DNA from: Bradyrhizobium sp. 164
GTDB taxonomy: Bacteria; Pseudomonadota; Alphaproteobacteria; Rhizobiales; Xanthobacteraceae
DNA: 64,000 nucleotides
Direction: 5' to 3'
NCBI RefSeq assembly: GCF_023073715.1
Contig: NZ_JADPKA010000026.1
Location: forward strand, 248,001 to 312,000
The notes under the pieces were generated by a model, which worked only from the letters and a program-made list of their open reading frames with translations, did not search any database and was not told the origin of the DNA. The position numbers were made by a program, and so were the translations under genes. Each line of letters begins with the position of its first letter. The first letter of the stretch is position 1. Below, one piece after another: positions 25,073-32,932 of this stretch.

Positions 25073-26752
25073 ATGCGGGCAGTGATCATCGGCGCAGGAA
25101 TGGGCGGGTTGATGACGGCGTTGGCGCTGCGGCAGTCCGGCGTCTTCGCCTCGGTCGATGTCTACGAGCAAACCAAGGTGCCGAGCACTGCAGGCGCCGG
25201 GTTGAACGTACCGCCCAACGGGGCGCGAATATGTCGTTGGCTGGGCGTTGACCTGGATGGCGGGGATCCCAGGGGCCCCGACGGGGTGATCGACGGTGGC
25301 CGGGCCGCAATTCTGGAGTCGACAAGGCAGTTCAACGCCGATGGGACGGTGACGCAGAGGCCGTTCGATCATGTCACCGCCGCGGGCGACGGCGCCGGCT
25401 TCCATCACATGCACAGGCTTGACCTGTTGATGTGTCTGTACAAGCGCGTGTTCGAGTTCGGTCCCGAAAGCGGGGCGCCGTGCCCGATCACCGTGCACAT
25501 GGACTGTCGGCTGACGCAGCTGCATCAGACCGCGGGCGAGGTGACGGCGAGTTTTTCGAATGGTCGAAGCGCCGCGGGAGAGGTTCTCGTCGGCGCCGAC
25601 GGAATCAACTCCGCCACCTTGCAGCTGGCGTGGCCGAACCCGCGTCCCAAGCGGTGGACGGAGGTGACCTGCTTCCGTGGACTTATTCCGCGGGCGGTGG
25701 TCGCCTCGCTCCGCAAGACTGACGGTAGCCCGCTGGACCACAACCCCATCCACTCCTTCAGCATGGACCGGCACCGGAGCGAGCGGAGCGGGGCGACAAC
25801 GTACTGGGTGCGCCGGGGCGAGTTGTTGAACGTGTGGATCGCCCGCTATGAGCCGGACTCTGCCGCATTCGAGCAGGAGGAGGGCGACTGGTTTCCTGTC
25901 AGACACGAGGAGATCGTTCGCGATGTGGCTGAAGCATTTACTGGGCACCCCAGCAGAGACGATCTGCTCGCTTTGGCGGGCGCGATCGTTCGACCTACGA
26001 AATGGGGCCTCTACGATCGTGACGCCCTCGAAACCTGGGTGCAAGATCGTATCTGTCTGCTCGGCGACGCGGCGCATCCGATGCTTCCGACGTTCGGCCA
26101 GGGCGCCGCGCAGTCCTTCGAGGACGCCGCCGCGCTCGCTTGCGCGTTCACCCTGCACGGCCGCGACGTGGCCACAGCACTGTTGCACTACGAACGCGTG
26201 CGGCATTATCGCGCGACCCGATTCCAGCTCGGCTCCAAGTTCGCCTTCGATCATTTGCGGGCCAAGGACACCGCTGAGCAGAAGGCTCTGCTCGAAAAGA
26301 TCGACGAGCGGGTGAGCCCGGCATTTGCCCACGACAAGCGGGGCGGTGAGGACGACTCCTGGATCTATGCGTACGATGCCCGCAACATCGGCGCCGAATT
26401 GCCTCCCAAGAGATTGGGGCCGTGGGACTTCCGCCGCGCCGCAAAGGCCAACTACCCCGCGATCACCCGCGAGTTCTGGACACCGGCTGCTCCCGCCAGG
26501 GCTCCACGCCCGGTCACGCGCGAAGAAGTCGCCCTGCACAAAACGCGCGACGACTGCTGGGTCATCATCCGGGGAAAAGTCTACGATATCACGGAGTGGG
26601 CACCCCATCACCCCGGTGGCGCAGGAATCGCCCGCATGTATGCCGGCAAGGAAGCTACTGCCGAATTCGGTGACTATCACAGTCCTGAAGCTGTCGCCCA
26701 CATGTCTCATTTCTGTATCGGCGACCTCGTCGACGCTCCAACACCTGCGTGA
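25073..26752 (+). CDS. FAD-dependent monooxygenase fused to cytochrome b5 domain
   Basis: A 559-residue protein. Residues 1-~400 are a class A (salicylate-hydroxylase-like) flavin monooxygenase: dinucleotide-binding GAGMGGLMTALALRQSG near the N-terminus and the second FAD motif GDAAHPMLPTFGQGAAQ. Residues about 480-555 are a cytochrome b5 domain with both heme ligands, H513 in HHPGG and H536 in DYHSP. Class A enzymes normally take electrons from NAD(P)H directly and lack a heme partner, so the fusion is unusual; the b5 domain might deliver or withdraw electrons. ATG 25073 is chosen because it opens the FAD motif. Substrate unknown; no pathway neighbours. Confidence 0.88.
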   Translation: MRAVIIGAGMGGLMTALALRQSGVFASVDVYEQTKVPSTAGAGLNVPPNGARICRWLGVDLDGGDPRGPDGVIDGGRAAILESTRQFNADGTVTQRPFDHVTAAGDGAGFHHMHRLDLLMCLYKRVFEFGPESGAPCPITVHMDCRLTQLHQTAGEVTASFSNGRSAAGEVLVGADGINSATLQLAWPNPRPKRWTEVTCFRGLIPRAVVASLRKTDGSPLDHNPIHSFSMDRHRSERSGATTYWVRRGELLNVWIARYEPDSAAFEQEEGDWFPVRHEEIVRDVAEAFTGHPSRDDLLALAGAIVRPTKWGLYDRDALETWVQDRICLLGDAAHPMLPTFGQGAAQSFEDAAALACAFTLHGRDVATALLHYERVRHYRATRFQLGSKFAFDHLRAKDTAEQKALLEKIDERVSPAFAHDKRGGEDDSWIYAYDARNIGAELPPKRLGPWDFRRAAKANYPAITREFWTPAAPARAPRPVTREEVALHKTRDDCWVIIRGKVYDITEWAPHHPGGAGIARMYAGKEATAEFGDYHSPEAVAHMSHFCIGDLVDAPTPA

Positions 26753-27154
26753 CTGGCCATCACTAGCTCGCCGACCCAAATCGGACTTCAGGGTTGACCA
26801 TAAGCCATGCGCCAGTGAGGACGGGGGTTGGGACGCGAGGGTCGCTTTAGTCAACATATTTGCTAAACTGTGCAGGGAAATGGAAACGGGTGGATCAGCA
26901 CAACCCGCCGGCGATGCCGCTGAAGAACTTCGTGAGTGGATCGGGTTGAGATCCCCGACAGCCAAGCTCGACAGTGCGGCTCGTTGCGATTTCCGCTTAG
27001 GGGCCCTGAGCTGAATAGCGGTCCGGCTGGCAGTACGTCAGCTGTCTGGCTTGGAACGGGCACGCCGGGCGCTTCCCTCGACCGCCGCTGGTGACCTCAT
27101 AGCTGCCCTTAAGCAGCGTCGGCTCTCGGGTCCCGAGCGAACAGGTGGCGGACG
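26753..27154. other. Stretch with no supported gene
   Basis: No coherent coding signal. It precedes a gene that has lost its 5' part, so it may contain the decayed remains of that N-terminus. Confidence 0.35.
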
Positions 27155-27259
27155 GTGCCACGAAGGCCGCTTGTGGTCCCAGACCAGACAAAGACGCTCC
27201 GCACAGACGTGTCTCCGGAGAGCCAAAAAACGCAGAAACAGGCTACGATCCGGCCCGAC

Positions 27260-28170
27260 GTTGCGCCCCGATTGTCCCTCGTTGTCCTACCATTTGCAAA
27301 TCTCAACAACGATGCGGAGCAGGACTATTTCGCCAACGGCATTACGACCGATCTGACGACAGATCTCGCGCAAATGCCCGAGACATTCGTGATCGGGCGC
27401 GGGACGGCTTTCACCTATAAGAATAAGCAGGTCGATCTGAAGACGCTCGGCAAGGACCTTGGTATCCGATGGGCGGTACAGGGCGCGGTGCAGCGGGCCG
27501 GAGATCGGGTCCGTATGAACGTATCACTTTCCGACCTGTCGACTGGTCGTGACGTCTGGTCGGACCGCTTTGACGGCGATCGGTCAAACCTTACTGCCTT
27601 GCAGGACCAGGTCACGGCTCGGCTCGCCCGCTCCCTCAACGTCGAGCTCATCCAGGCTGAAAGCCGGCGCAGCCAAATGGATAGGCCAACCAATCCAGAC
27701 GCTGTGGATTTCAGCATGCGCGGCTGGGCGAAGCGCTATGGCCCCCGGAGCAAGTTAACGAATGCAGAGGCAAACGACCTGTTCGATAGCGCACTGCGCC
27801 TCGATCCGGACAACGTTGATGCAATCATCGGCAAGACGTTGTGCATAGCGGATGGCGTGATCTACGGATGGTCACCATCCGTAGTCGAGGACAAAAAGAG
27901 GGCGATCAAGCTAATAGATCAAGTTCTTGCAAAACGACCGGCGACCGCAAACGCGCACGTAGCCAACGGAAACATTCTGAACTACGGGAATCCTGAGGAA
28001 GCTTTACCTGAACATGACGCAGCTTTGGAAATCGATCCCAATTCGCCCGTCGCGTATGCATCCAAGGGGATCGTACTTGTTACGGCGGGACGCGCGGGTG
28101 AAGCGTTTTCTCCGATTGAGATCGCTTTGCGCCTAAGCCCCAAAGACCCGGCTGCTGGCACTTGGGTGTC
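27260..28170 (+). pseudogene. Truncated TPR effector of cyclase/CadC type
   Basis: From about 27265 the frame reads RLSLVVLPFANLNNDAEQDY and continues through the TolB-N/FlgO-like segment (YFANGITTDLTTDL, LDKDLG-like KDLGIRWAVQGAVQRAG) to TPR repeats (EEALPEHDAALEIDPNSPVA, LRLSPKDP). In this family these regions follow an adenylate-cyclase or winged-helix domain, which is missing here. The open frame continues to a stop at 28174 but homology ends at the junction near 28170, so later TPRs are lost as well. Confidence 0.72.
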
Positions 28171-28703
28171 GTGAGAAGGTCATGGGCACGGGCAAGAGCT
28201 AACTGCCGTCCTGTGAACGTCGGCAGAAACTCTTGCAGATCGGTGGCATGGCGAGCCGTCTGACTGGCGAGTGACTGCACCGTGGCAAGCGTATTTTTCA
28301 CGTGGTGGTTCAGCTCGTCGATGAGCACCTTTTGAGCATTCTCTGCCTGCTTGCGCTCGCTGATGTCGACGAGCATGTTGATGGCGCCGACCAAGTTTCC
28401 TTCCGCATCGCGGAGCGGAGTCGGATAAGCAATGAACGGCACGCGTCTGCCGTCTGGACGCTCAGCAATTGCCTCGGCCCCGCGAACCGGGCGGTTTTCA
28501 CGCAGCGCCACTGCCATCGGACATTCATTGTGCGGCAGAGGCGGACCGTCGGGCCAATAGAGTTTCCAGGTTACACACCATTTATCGCCAGGCTGGGCGT
28601 CCGCCCCGCCATCTCGACTGCGGCCCGATTGAAGAAATTTAATACGGCCGTCGGCATCAGTGGTGTAGATCGCTGCGGGCAGACCCTCAAGGAGATCGCG
28701 CAT
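28170..28703 (-). pseudogene. Decayed PAS / HWE-type histidine kinase fragment
   Basis: Read leftward: a PAS domain (RDLLEGLPAAIYTTDADGRI, KWCVTWKLYWPDG, GAINMLVDISERKQAE) followed by the HWE phosphoacceptor region (LIDELNHHVKNTLATVQSLA, ARAHDLLT). The ATP-binding domain is missing because the gene is cut at about 28170. Two compensating frameshifts near 28590-28640 scramble a stretch that would otherwise read FFNRAAVEMAGRTPSL. Not a functional kinase. Confidence 0.8.
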
Positions 28704-28820
28704 GCGTTGTAGGATGTGCGCCGAAGTTTGGAGAGAAAATCATTGGTGTGACAGCCCTTTCTCGCCGGATATTCAATCGTCAGATTCGCCGAGGGGCAGC
28801 GATTTCCGGGTTGTGGGGAA

Positions 28821-28905
28821 GTGTATCCGAAATCCTAGGATTGGCTTGAGTGTTGCCAGCCCGGACCATGGGAAACTGTCACGACTTAGTTTGGATCACA
28901 TCGAG
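28821..28905. repeat. Direct repeat, copy 1
   Basis: Starts GTGTATCCGAAATCCTAGG and runs through GATTGGCTTGAG and TGCCAGC to GGATCACATCGA. Copy 2 begins 343 bases further on. The two are clearly related with scattered substitutions. Confidence 0.65.
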
Positions 28906-28992
28906 AAATCTCTTTAAGCGCCATAGCTTAGGCGCCCAAAGTTCAACCGCTGGATCGGCCCGACAGACTCCAATTGAACGCGAATGATCCAG

Positions 28993-29012
28993 ATCGAACG
29001 CGAAACGACACC
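28993..29012. repeat. CGCGAAACGACA box (three copies in 270 bases)
   Basis: ATCGAACGCGAAACGACACC here, with related copies at 29106-29122 and 29242-29260. Spacing between copies is about 115 and 135 bases. They could be regulatory sites for the VapB-like relic that follows, or part of a decayed mobile element. Confidence 0.5.
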
Positions 29013-29163
29013 ATTGAAAAGGAAGGATGAGATGGACGGCCGACACGGCCGTCAGAACCTTAGGTCGAAGCTCGATGACGCCCGCTTGCGTGCCGCTAAG
29101 CGATCGACGCGAAACGACACCCGAATTTGGCGCGCCGTTTCGGGCCAGATAGGCTGTTTGAAT

Positions 29164-29244
29164 GTGTATCCGAAAATCTTGGGATTGGCTTGAGGGCTGC
29201 CAGCTCAGATCATAGGACTGACATTAGCTAGTGCGGATCACATC
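29164..29244. repeat. Direct repeat, copy 2
   Basis: Starts GTGTATCCGAAAATCTTGGG and runs through GATTGGCTTGAG and TGCCAGC to GGATCACATCGA, where it leads straight into a GAACGCGAAACGACA box. Related to copy 1 at 28821. Confidence 0.65.
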
Positions 29245-29296
29245 GAACGCGAAACGACATCGAATTAGCCGAGCGTCGGACTTTTGGGATAACAAG

Positions 29297-29353
29297 ATGG
29301 CCCAGCAGAAACACGTCAGACTGTTCCGGAACGGCCGCAACCAGGCGGTTCGT
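29297..29353 (+). pseudogene. N-terminal stub of a VapB-type antitoxin
   Basis: MAQQKHVRLFRNGRNQAVR is the standard beginning of AbrB-fold VapB antitoxins; after 19 residues the match stops abruptly and unrelated sequence follows. No VapC toxin is present. Confidence 0.6.
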
Positions 29354-29908
29354 CAACACGCCTGCTACTGCGCAGGAAGCCTGGGGGTGTTGTGCGGAGT
29401 ATCTGTCCGGCACGGCGGGCTGGGAACGTCGAGGAGCGAGTGAGAGATACGGCCGCATTCAAGGCGCTAGGAGTTTCCGATTTTCGGACCAAGGCGGCGC
29501 GCGAACTGCGCGATGCTGGGTATGCCTGTCGCGCAAGAAGGCCATCTCCGTATCGCCAAAGGACGTCTGGTGACGAGCCAACGCCACGGTACCTACTATC
29601 GCGGATCGCCCACCATCGACCAATACTCGCGCTCCTGCGCGGCTTCGAGTTCCTCGAGCGTCACGGGGAATGAGCGAGAAATCGAGGTTGTAGATCGGTA
29701 TCGGCGCATTGTCGGCCTGTCCCGGCGGCGACTGCGGTGCCAGCCATTCCAGCGATGTTGCCGCCTGCCACCCGCTCAAGGTCGAGATTTTCGAGCCCGA
29801 TCGAACAGTGGTCGAGGGCTGGCCCTGGCGCGACCGAGTGCCGATCATCGTCGCCACGGCACGCCTGCCGGAGTTTGAGGGACCGCGCCTCAGCGCGGCT
29901 CCTGCCAC
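29354..29908. other. Stretch with unassigned coding traces
   Basis: Both strands contain traces of protein-like sequence, for example leftward SGWQAATSLEWLAPQSPP followed, after a frameshift, by VTLEELEAAQEREYWSM. None forms an intact gene, and I could not assign a family with confidence. Probably decayed. Confidence 0.35.
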
Positions 29909-31933
29909 CTACGTTGTCTTGATGTGGGTGGGAAAGTTGCTGATCGCGCGGGAGGCGAGCATTGCGGATTCGATCGCTGACTCGAAACATCCACCGCTGA
30001 AGCGCGTGCGCGTCCAGTCGCCGACGACATACAGGTTTGCGAAGTCTGCCGTATCCGCGGATGAAAAGCGGCTCGCAACATTCGTGCCGCTCGGCGTCTG
30101 CACATAGAGGTCCGAGCCGTCGAAATTGGCCGCGACGCAGCGGCAGGTTTGCTGGCCCGCGCCGTAGCCCGGCCACAGGATGGGCAGGTGTTGTGCGATC
30201 CACTGATCGGCCTGCTGGTTCGCTGCCTGCTGCATCGAATCCGGGGTAGGCGCGGGTTGCTGCGGCACGTGGAGACAGCCGACGAAATAGCCGATCGTCT
30301 GCGGTGCGTCTGGACAGCTCCATGATTCCGTCTGCAGCTGATGACTCATGTCTCCCCAGGAATCGTAGTTCTCAGCGAAAGCGGTCAGCACGGTCGGCCC
30401 AAGCGGCCAGCCCAGACCGGCGATGGGAGGGCCCATCCAGAGCTGCAACGACTGGGTTCCCACGGACCGGCTGTCTCCTAGCGCGGCTTGCCATCGCGCG
30501 CTGCCTTGCGCGAACGACGCCGGGGTCTTGGTGATCGCCGCGGGCGGAATGGCAAGGATGACGAGATCGAAATCCTGGTCCACCTGCAGCGGTCGCGTGC
30601 CGGCGGATGCCGTGCAGAAGCTGGATTCGAAATTGCAGCCCCGCAAGACAGAGCCGTCCTTGAGTTGATCCCAGTCCGGCTGGTTCGGCCAGCATTGCAG
30701 GTTCTTGACCGGTACCAGCGGCCTGTAGGGCGTGCCGTCCCCCGTCACGGCCTGGATCGAGATCTCGATGGACTGAATGCGCCCGTTTGCCGCGGTCATG
30801 TCGGTGAGCCGGCTGAAGAACTGCACGCATCCCGGCTGCCGCGCCTCGAGGACCTCATAGAATGGCGTGAAGATGGTGTCACCCGTTCCTGCTGCCATCT
30901 TCCACAGCGGGGCGTTGCGATAGCCAAAGGTCAGCTCCATTGCAAAGCGAAAGGTGACGCCGGCGGCCATCGAGCCATTATCGATGTTACCGGCCAGACC
31001 GTCCCGGAAGGCAAAGGCGAGATCGTAGAGCGCGCGAATGGGAGCTGAGGCCAGCGTCTCGTCGAACGCACCGCACGTCGCCAGCCATGCGCGAAAGTCC
31101 TGTGCGTTGAGCTTGTCGTAGGCGGCCTCGCCGCTGTGGGCGATATCCCGGAGATAGCCGAGGCCTGTCGCCACGCCGAGGTTGGCAAGAATGAGGAGCC
31201 GGCTCATGGCTCCAGATGCCAGCTGAAACGATTCGTTTTGCTCGGCATCGTGCCCGGCCGGTTGCCAGCCCTTGTTGCCAATCGCCTCTCTCAGTTGCTT
31301 ATTGGCGATCTCGAGGTCATTGAGCTTCTTTTTCGTTCTTTCATCCGTTGGTTCGAACAGGGGAGCACGCAATGCGGCAATCGCGGCCTTGCCGCAATTG
31401 ATCAGCTTATCGAGGCCAACCGACGTCTCGAGCCAATCGGCCAGCCTTTTTACCAGCCGATGCATGGCATCCACAGGCCCTTCCGCCAGGGCCCGCGCGG
31501 CCATCGGATCTGCGCCGAGACCGTCGCCAGGTTCACCTGGAGATCGAGGCAGGTTGGCGAAGTCCCATGGCTCCCAGGCTCCTCCGCGACCGTCGGGCTC
31601 CATGAGGGTGATCTTGCGCTGAGGGATGAACGCCTGCTCCCAGGTGGAGAGCGGACTGCCCGGGCCAGGATGCCAGGCCTCATAGCACGCCCGCAGCGTC
31701 GCAAACGCGTTGTGATAGCAGCCCATCAGCATGTGGAGCCCATGCTCTTCAATACGGTCGTGCTCGCTGTAATTACGCCCGCTGGCGCATTTTCCCCCAA
31801 GGCGCCAGCCCTGGGTGTAGAGTGTGACCCGATAGCGATCGTTCTGCTCCGGCGCCGTTAGCCAAAAGGCCGCGGCGAGTCCCGCCGGTCCTCCTCCGAT
31901 GATCACGACGTTGATTTGCGATCCGTGGGGCAT
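29909..31933 (-). CDS. Large FAD-dependent oxidoreductase, second of the pair
   Basis: A 674-residue protein with an N-terminal dinucleotide-binding motif (VVIIGGGPAGLAAAFWL), a GWRLGGKCASGR loop typical of carotenoid-desaturase/amine-oxidase-like flavoproteins, and a C-terminal FAD-closing motif (LYVVGDWTRTRFSGGCFESA). The ~600 residues between carry insertions not seen in ordinary desaturases. It is the last gene of the operon, 58 bases after the decarboxylase-like gene, and is paralogous to the gene at 32929-35085. Substrate unknown. Confidence 0.85.
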   Translation of the reverse strand: MPHGSQINVVIIGGGPAGLAAAFWLTAPEQNDRYRVTLYTQGWRLGGKCASGRNYSEHDRIEEHGLHMLMGCYHNAFATLRACYEAWHPGPGSPLSTWEQAFIPQRKITLMEPDGRGGAWEPWDFANLPRSPGEPGDGLGADPMAARALAEGPVDAMHRLVKRLADWLETSVGLDKLINCGKAAIAALRAPLFEPTDERTKKKLNDLEIANKQLREAIGNKGWQPAGHDAEQNESFQLASGAMSRLLILANLGVATGLGYLRDIAHSGEAAYDKLNAQDFRAWLATCGAFDETLASAPIRALYDLAFAFRDGLAGNIDNGSMAAGVTFRFAMELTFGYRNAPLWKMAAGTGDTIFTPFYEVLEARQPGCVQFFSRLTDMTAANGRIQSIEISIQAVTGDGTPYRPLVPVKNLQCWPNQPDWDQLKDGSVLRGCNFESSFCTASAGTRPLQVDQDFDLVILAIPPAAITKTPASFAQGSARWQAALGDSRSVGTQSLQLWMGPPIAGLGWPLGPTVLTAFAENYDSWGDMSHQLQTESWSCPDAPQTIGYFVGCLHVPQQPAPTPDSMQQAANQQADQWIAQHLPILWPGYGAGQQTCRCVAANFDGSDLYVQTPSGTNVASRFSSADTADFANLYVVGDWTRTRFSGGCFESAIESAMLASRAISNFPTHIKTT

Positions 31934-31990
31934 GGCTTATCCTCCATGCAGCATCGGTGCACCGATGCTGCCAAAACCAATTGAGCTCGT

Positions 31991-32932
31991 CTACGTTGCA
32001 ACGATCACGGCGCTGCCGGGAAGCGCTGTATAATCGATCCTTGCCCAACCGGCGAACCTGATCGGCAGGCGTGTGGTCGGGGATGTTGGCATCGTCCCGA
32101 GCAAGTCGAACACGATCCTGTGGCTTTCGCAGGTGGCAATCTCGGCGGTGAAGCTGTCGAACAGCGGGCCCCCAGCGGCGAAATTCGTCACTGCGATCGG
32201 CGAGTTGACGATTGCCTGATAGCAGCAGATCGTCGGATCGTCCGACGTACGGAATTGCTTCAGCACGACACACGAAATTTCCGGCTGGCGGGTGAGCATC
32301 TGGAGGGCATCTTCGGCGATCCCGTCGAGCAAGCCTCGCACCGCGCCGCGGGCTGCTGCCCCCGCGCTGTCCCAAGGTTCGGACTTGGCGCCCTCGTTGG
32401 TCCTGAAGATACGATAGAGAACGACGTCCTGCGCGGGCGTCGTCGGCGCGAGGACCGGGAACACCGTGGTCCGACAAGAAAAGCCCGCGCCCGGCGCATC
32501 GGTGTCGACGCCGATGCGCGCGAAAGCTTTCGGCCATCCCCAGACCTCGCGCCCGGTGACAAGGCCGATCGTGTAGTCAATGAAGATATAGGGCGCCCAG
32601 AACACCAGCCGGCTGGGAAGCGGATTGGTGCCATGAAACTCCCAGAGCGGCACCAGGATCATGGTCTCGCGCCCGGGCATGAAGCCGATCGCATCGACCG
32701 TCGAGGTACATCTTGCATTGTCGCTGAAGCTGAAGATCGCGGCGGACAGCGCAGGGGCGTAGCGCACCCGTCCGGGAGCTACGGGATTGAGAAGCGCATC
32801 CACGAGGTTCTGAACGGCGGTGGTGTCGGTCTCGATGCTGAAGAGGCTCATCGTGGCATCGGCGAAGGTGTCGGGAGCTGACAGACACGTCGCGCCGTGT
32901 CCGATCCACGATATGTAGGGTACCTCTGTCAT
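31991..32932 (-). CDS. Acetoacetate-decarboxylase-like protein
   Basis: A 313-residue protein of the ADC-like fold. The segment GREVWGWPKAFA resembles the active-site region where ADC has a Schiff-base lysine followed by a second lysine; here the first lysine is kept and the second position is alanine, so decarboxylation is not assured and the protein may catalyse another Schiff-base reaction such as aldol chemistry. The ATG at 32932 overlaps the previous stop (ATGA), showing translational coupling, which excludes longer upstream starts. It lies between two paralogous FAD oxidoreductases. Confidence 0.82.
   Translation of the reverse strand: MTEVPYISWIGHGATCLSAPDTFADATMSLFSIETDTTAVQNLVDALLNPVAPGRVRYAPALSAAIFSFSDNARCTSTVDAIGFMPGRETMILVPLWEFHGTNPLPSRLVFWAPYIFIDYTIGLVTGREVWGWPKAFARIGVDTDAPGAGFSCRTTVFPVLAPTTPAQDVVLYRIFRTNEGAKSEPWDSAGAAARGAVRGLLDGIAEDALQMLTRQPEISCVVLKQFRTSDDPTICCYQAIVNSPIAVTNFAAGGPLFDSFTAEIATCESHRIVFDLLGTMPTSPTTRLPIRFAGWARIDYTALPGSAVIVAT

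Larger units (their letters stand above)
28704..29296. other. Repeat-bearing stretch with no supported gene
   Basis: No gene supported. It carries a diverged direct duplication (28821-28905 and 29164-29244) and three copies of a CGCGAAACGACA box, described separately. Confidence 0.5.

Noticed and set aside
24974..26965. A 663-codon leftward open frame
   Set aside because: Antisense to the FAD monooxygenase-cytochrome b5 gene; no recognisable domain.
29459..29908. A 149-codon leftward frame downstream of the second FAD oxidoreductase
   Set aside because: Only a part reads protein-like and a better continuation lies in another frame, so at most it is a decayed gene; I could not name a family.
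30488..31861. Rightward frames of 186 and 241 codons
   Set aside because: Antisense to the second FAD oxidoreductase and compositionally typical of shadow frames.
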